This document shows positions 57,761 through 60,547 of a DNA stretch of 60,547 nt, piece by piece (position 1 is the first letter of the stretch; every line of letters begins with the position of its first letter). The notes beneath the pieces are model-generated. The model ran no database searches. It was not told where the DNA came from and saw nothing but the letters and a program-made list of their open reading frames with translations. Origin of the DNA: Levilactobacillus cerevisiae (GTDB taxonomy: Bacteria; Bacillota; Bacilli; Lactobacillales; Lactobacillaceae). The position numbers and the translations under genes are program-made. The stretch covers positions 1 to 60,547 of the forward strand of contig NZ_RHNN01000023.1 of NCBI RefSeq assembly GCF_003946245.1. Direction: 5' to 3'.

Positions 57761-57925
57761 GGGATGGTGAAATGGGCTCAGCCGTGGGAATTCCCTTAGC
57801 GACGGGTTTTGTCGGTTAGGGAATTGCTAGCTTTGAGACGCTTTAGCGACTCAAAGTAAGTTCGGAGACCGCTCTTTGGCTCCGGACGGGCGCCCACCGC
57901 GTTCCGGTCCCATTTTCACCATCCC
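57761..57925 (-). repeat. Family-2 structured repeat, full copy in a leader
   Basis: The arms GGGATGGTGAAATGGG and CCCATTTTCACCATCCC differ by one bulged base. Inner stems AATTCCCTAA/TTAGGGAATT, CTTTGAG/CTCAAAG and GTTCGGAG/CTCCGGAC match the positions, but not the bases, of the other copies. It lies between a promoter and the DUF1275 start codon. Confidence 0.85.
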
Positions 57926-57989
57926 GGAGGCGCTGACAACGAACCGTTTATAAAGTTTAAGTTCAAAAGCAATGTAAGGAGATGATTGG

Positions 57990-58682
57990 ATGGAGCCGGA
58001 AGTCTCACACCAGTATCGGCCCGTCACCGAAACCATTCTGACCCTTGGCGCGACGGTGGTTATGGGGATGATCGATGCCGACACCTTCCTGAATCATGGC
58101 GCCATTTTCGTGAGCGCGCAGACCGGGAACCTGGTGGTCTTTGTCGTGAAACTCGTTGAGCACGGCTGGGGCACCGCCTGGGTCAACGTACCCGTCTGGA
58201 TCGGCTACTTTCTGGGGTGCTTTGGCGCCCAGGGACTCACGGAACATCTCGGCCAGAACAACAAGCGCCGGCAAATGCGGTGGCTGATGCTGCTGGACGT
58301 GGTGGCGTATGGCCTGTTGGCCAGTTTACAAACGGTCATCCCGACCATGTGGCTGATTTTCTTCCTCGGGATCATGGCCGGCTACGAGCTGACGGTCTTT
58401 CGCCAGGTTGGGGGGATTGGCATCAACAACGGCATCATGACCGGGAATACCAAAAATTTGGCAACCAGTGCCTACCGTGCCTGGTTTGACGGTGATCGAG
58501 CGGCCCGGTCGAAACAAAATAAACTCATCGTGGTTCTCTTGACGTTCATCCTTGGTTGCGCTGTCGGCGCGCGTTTAGCCATATTAACGCCCCACGGGGT
58601 GCTCTGGATTGCGTCTGCTTTAAAATTAATTTTATTAGCGTGGCTCTTTGTTCCCGCCGCCATGGAGAATCCGGACGCATGA
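57990..58682 (+). CDS. DUF1275 (YoaK-like) membrane protein
   Basis: This 230-residue membrane protein has about six helices and the family features GMIDADTFLNHGAIFVSAQTGN in the first pair of helices and NNGIMTGNTKNL later. YoaK-type proteins are common in lactobacilli; their function is not established. AAGGAGATG precedes the ATG. The leader seems to contain a complete family-2 structured element between promoter and start. Confidence 0.87.
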   Translation: MEPEVSHQYRPVTETILTLGATVVMGMIDADTFLNHGAIFVSAQTGNLVVFVVKLVEHGWGTAWVNVPVWIGYFLGCFGAQGLTEHLGQNNKRRQMRWLMLLDVVAYGLLASLQTVIPTMWLIFFLGIMAGYELTVFRQVGGIGINNGIMTGNTKNLATSAYRAWFDGDRAARSKQNKLIVVLLTFILGCAVGARLAILTPHGVLWIASALKLILLAWLFVPAAMENPDA

Positions 58683-58782
58683 TTGGTTTGGGTTGTGGCC
58701 GCAAATAGCGTATAATTAACGAGATAAGTGACCAACCCACCCGGCGACTCGTCGGGATTGAAAACTAAGGAGCACGAATAAA

Positions 58783-60393
58783 TTGTTAATCACAGGACTC
58801 GTTATCGGTCTCCTGCTGATTGGGCTGGTAGCCGGCTACTTGGTGCGCCAGCATAAGCACCGCCAGGAACTTTTAGCGGTTCAGGAACAGGCTCGGACGA
58901 TCATTGCCCAGGCCAACGCCAAGACGCAGCAGCGGATTTCCGAGCTGCATGCCAAGAGTCAGCGCGAGACCTTAGCCTATCAGCAGTCAGTTAAAGATGA
59001 ATTGACCGAACAAAAAAGTGACATTGCCGTTAGAGAACAGCGTCGTCAGCAGCGTGAACAACTATTGGGTCAAATGACCGTTCGTTTGGACGATCAGACG
59101 GCCATGCTAGACGAGCGGAGTCAAGCCAACCGGGACCAACGCCAGACCATTCACGGGTTGAAAGACACGGCCACCGAGTTGACGGGTAAACGTGATGAAA
59201 CGTTGGCAGAACGGGCCGGCATGGATGAAAAAGCCGCTCAGGACCACGTGATTCAACACACAGAATTAGCCTTGAACCGGGACCGGGACGTCGAAGTTAA
59301 AGCGTTGAACGATAACGCCTTAGCGAACGCCGAGAAATGGGCGAAGGACGTGGTCTTGTCTGCGACCGAAAGTGGTCCGCAAGACTTGCCCAAGGAACAC
59401 ATGGAACACACGGTGACCGTGCCCAACGGTGAAATCCGCAGTAAGATCATCGGCCGTGATGGCCAACACATCCGCTTGCTGGAGACGTTGACCGGGACCG
59501 ATTTAATCTTCGTGCCGGATGACAACAGCACGTTGTTCATCAGTACGCACGACCCGATTCGGCGGGAAGTGGCGCGCGTGGCCCTGACCAATTTGGTTGC
59601 CAGCCGGCGCATTTCCGCCAATCAGATTGAAACGCAAGTGGAGAACGCCCAACGTGACGTGAACCACAGCCTCTGGGAAACTGGGGAGCAAACCGTCAGC
59701 CTGTTACACGTGGGTTGGATGCATCCCGATTTGATGAAATTAATCGGCCGCCTCAAGTATCGGACCAGCTACGGCCAAAACGTGCTGTTGCATTCGATCG
59801 AGGTGGCGCAGTTGACCGGTGCCATGGCGGCGCGGTTAGGCTACAACACCCGATTGGCGCGGCGTGCAGGCCTGTTGCATGATATTGGGAAAGCCATCGA
59901 CCACGAAGTCGAAGGCACCCACGTGGAAATCGGAACGGAGTTTGCCCAGAAATATGGGGAGGACGACGTGGTGATCAACGCCATTGCGGCGCATCATGGG
60001 GATGTCGAAAAGACGTCGCCGTTATCCGACTTAGTGGCGGCCGCCGATGCCGTTTCCGGTGCGCGGCCTGGTGCGCGGAGTGAATCCGTGGAAGACTACA
60101 TCAACCGGTTGCGGGCGTTGGAAAAAATCGCCAATGACCAGGAAGGGGTGGCTGAGAGCTACGCCATCCAGGCCGGGCGTGAGTTGCGGATTATCGTGAA
60201 GCCTAAGGAATTGGACGACACGGCTGCGGCTAGTCTGACCCAAGAAGTTGCCAAGCAGATTGAGGCCACCCTGACTTACCCAGGTAAAATCAAGGTCACC
60301 ACGATTCGCAAATCCACAGCCGTGGAATACGTGGGCGACGAGAAGAAAAAGACCAAAAAGAAAAAGAAGAAAAAGGCAGCCAGCGCCAGTTAG
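58783..60393 (+). CDS. Divergent RNase Y (Rny) family protein
   Basis: This is a 536-residue endoribonuclease of the RNase Y type. It has one N-terminal membrane helix (about 2-20), a long coiled coil (to about 195), a KH domain (GEIRSKIIGRDGQHIRLLETLTGTDLI) and an HD domain with LLHDIGKAIDHEVEGTH. RNase Y starts decay of many mRNAs at the membrane. Oddly, the C-terminus runs into a lysine tract (EKKKTKKKKKKK) beyond the normal end, and the KH region differs from the usual pattern. No recA/cinA neighbours are present, as is common for the standard gene. It may be a paralogue. The start is TTG after AAGGAG, ten bases upstream. Confidence 0.88.
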   Translation: MLITGLVIGLLLIGLVAGYLVRQHKHRQELLAVQEQARTIIAQANAKTQQRISELHAKSQRETLAYQQSVKDELTEQKSDIAVREQRRQQREQLLGQMTVRLDDQTAMLDERSQANRDQRQTIHGLKDTATELTGKRDETLAERAGMDEKAAQDHVIQHTELALNRDRDVEVKALNDNALANAEKWAKDVVLSATESGPQDLPKEHMEHTVTVPNGEIRSKIIGRDGQHIRLLETLTGTDLIFVPDDNSTLFISTHDPIRREVARVALTNLVASRRISANQIETQVENAQRDVNHSLWETGEQTVSLLHVGWMHPDLMKLIGRLKYRTSYGQNVLLHSIEVAQLTGAMAARLGYNTRLARRAGLLHDIGKAIDHEVEGTHVEIGTEFAQKYGEDDVVINAIAAHHGDVEKTSPLSDLVAAADAVSGARPGARSESVEDYINRLRALEKIANDQEGVAESYAIQAGRELRIIVKPKELDDTAAASLTQEVAKQIEATLTYPGKIKVTTIRKSTAVEYVGDEKKKTKKKKKKKAASAS

Positions 60394-60402
60394 CTGTAAC
60401 GA

Positions 60403-60457
60403 AAAATGGTTATCATTTCTCTACCACGTGGTGTGGTGGGGAAGTGATAACCATTTT
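60403..60457 (+). terminator. Terminator of the RNase Y gene
   Basis: AATGGTTATCATTTC pairs with GGAAGTGATAACCATT, with ACCAC/GTGGT at the apex, followed by TTTTT. Confidence 0.9.
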
Positions 60458-60470
60458 TATGTATTTTTTT

Positions 60471-60547
60471 GGTTCTATGTCAACTGTTGTTGGTAATTCC
60501 ATTTATAAAATTGTCTAATCCTTTGAGATTAGGCAATTTTTTTTGAG
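60471..60547. mobile_element. Insertion-sequence end (ISL3-like), outer edge at 60471
   Basis: Exact reverse complement of 1-77. The element continues beyond the window. The bases just outside (ATTTTTTT) differ from those at the other end, as expected for two separate insertions. Confidence 0.7.

Overview
This window looks like one complete assembly contig from a heterofermentative member of the Lactobacillaceae with fairly high G+C. Levilactobacillus or a close relative is the best guess. The evidence is a xylulose-5-phosphate/fructose-6-phosphate phosphoketolase with its own GntR regulator, acetate kinase, an Apf-type surface protein pair, an oleate hydratase, DUF5776-like surface repeats, CcpA-type cre sites and strong AGGAGG ribosome sites. 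The two window ends are exact inverted copies of the same 77 bases, which resemble an ISL3-family insertion-sequence end. The contig therefore probably stops where two inverted copies of one IS begin. No transposase, rRNA, tRNA or CRISPR array is inside.

Layout: 1-850 is a tandem array of a structured repeat cut by the IS end. 1.2-7.1 kb holds two Apf-type secreted proteins sharing a promoter design, ackA, a TetR/short-chain dehydrogenase pair, a hydrolase and a secreted 3D-domain protein. 7.5-13.8 kb holds an ABC exporter facing a TetR and an HD hydrolase, an MFS pump, and an XRE/DUF3278 pair. 13.9-17 kb holds a lipoprotein GH46 chitosanase, a Nudix hydrolase, a membrane metallopeptidase-like protein and a YbaK deacylase. 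17.1-20.5 kb is gntR and the phosphoketolase gene. 20.8-24.3 kb holds a secreted matrixin-like protease, a probable type I toxin/antitoxin RNA locus and a TetR/MFS pair. 24.3-29.3 kb holds a GreA-family factor and a LytTR response regulator followed by two histidine-kinase-like genes. 29.3-33.7 kb holds a possible small RNA, a tiny membrane protein, an RluA-type pseudouridine synthase, a universal stress protein, a broken cation-efflux gene and a two-gene membrane unit. 33.7-39.7 kb is an oppDFBCA operon facing an Rrf2 regulator. 40.5-46.1 kb holds RNA candidates, lipoate ligase, a protein with a histone-H1-like tail and a large surface protein. 46.1-51.7 kb holds TetR/oleate hydratase, a DinJ-PemK pair, a TMEM175 channel, a DUF218 protein and a lone Phd antitoxin. 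51.8-60.5 kb holds a 34-residue membrane protein, a methyltransferase-like gene, an XRE regulator, pepF, a membrane hydrolase, a DUF1275 protein and a divergent RNase Y.

Functionally this is an accessory and regulatory stretch joined to central energy genes. Phosphoketolase makes acetyl-phosphate, which acetate kinase turns into ATP. CcpA sites overlap the ackA and lplA promoters. Peptide uptake (Opp) and a cytosolic peptidase (PepF) handle nitrogen, and several TetR-controlled exporters handle toxic compounds.

The most unusual items are: (1) the tandem kinase-like genes, of which the first has lost the phospho-accepting histidine but keeps the ATP site, while the second keeps the histidine but has lost the ATP site, suggesting a split kinase that works only as a heterodimer; (2) a 27-residue toxin-like peptide gene convergent with an RNA carrying the antisense of its ribosome-binding site; and (3) three families of intergenic repeats whose copies differ by compensating base changes, so each appears to be selected as a folded structure.
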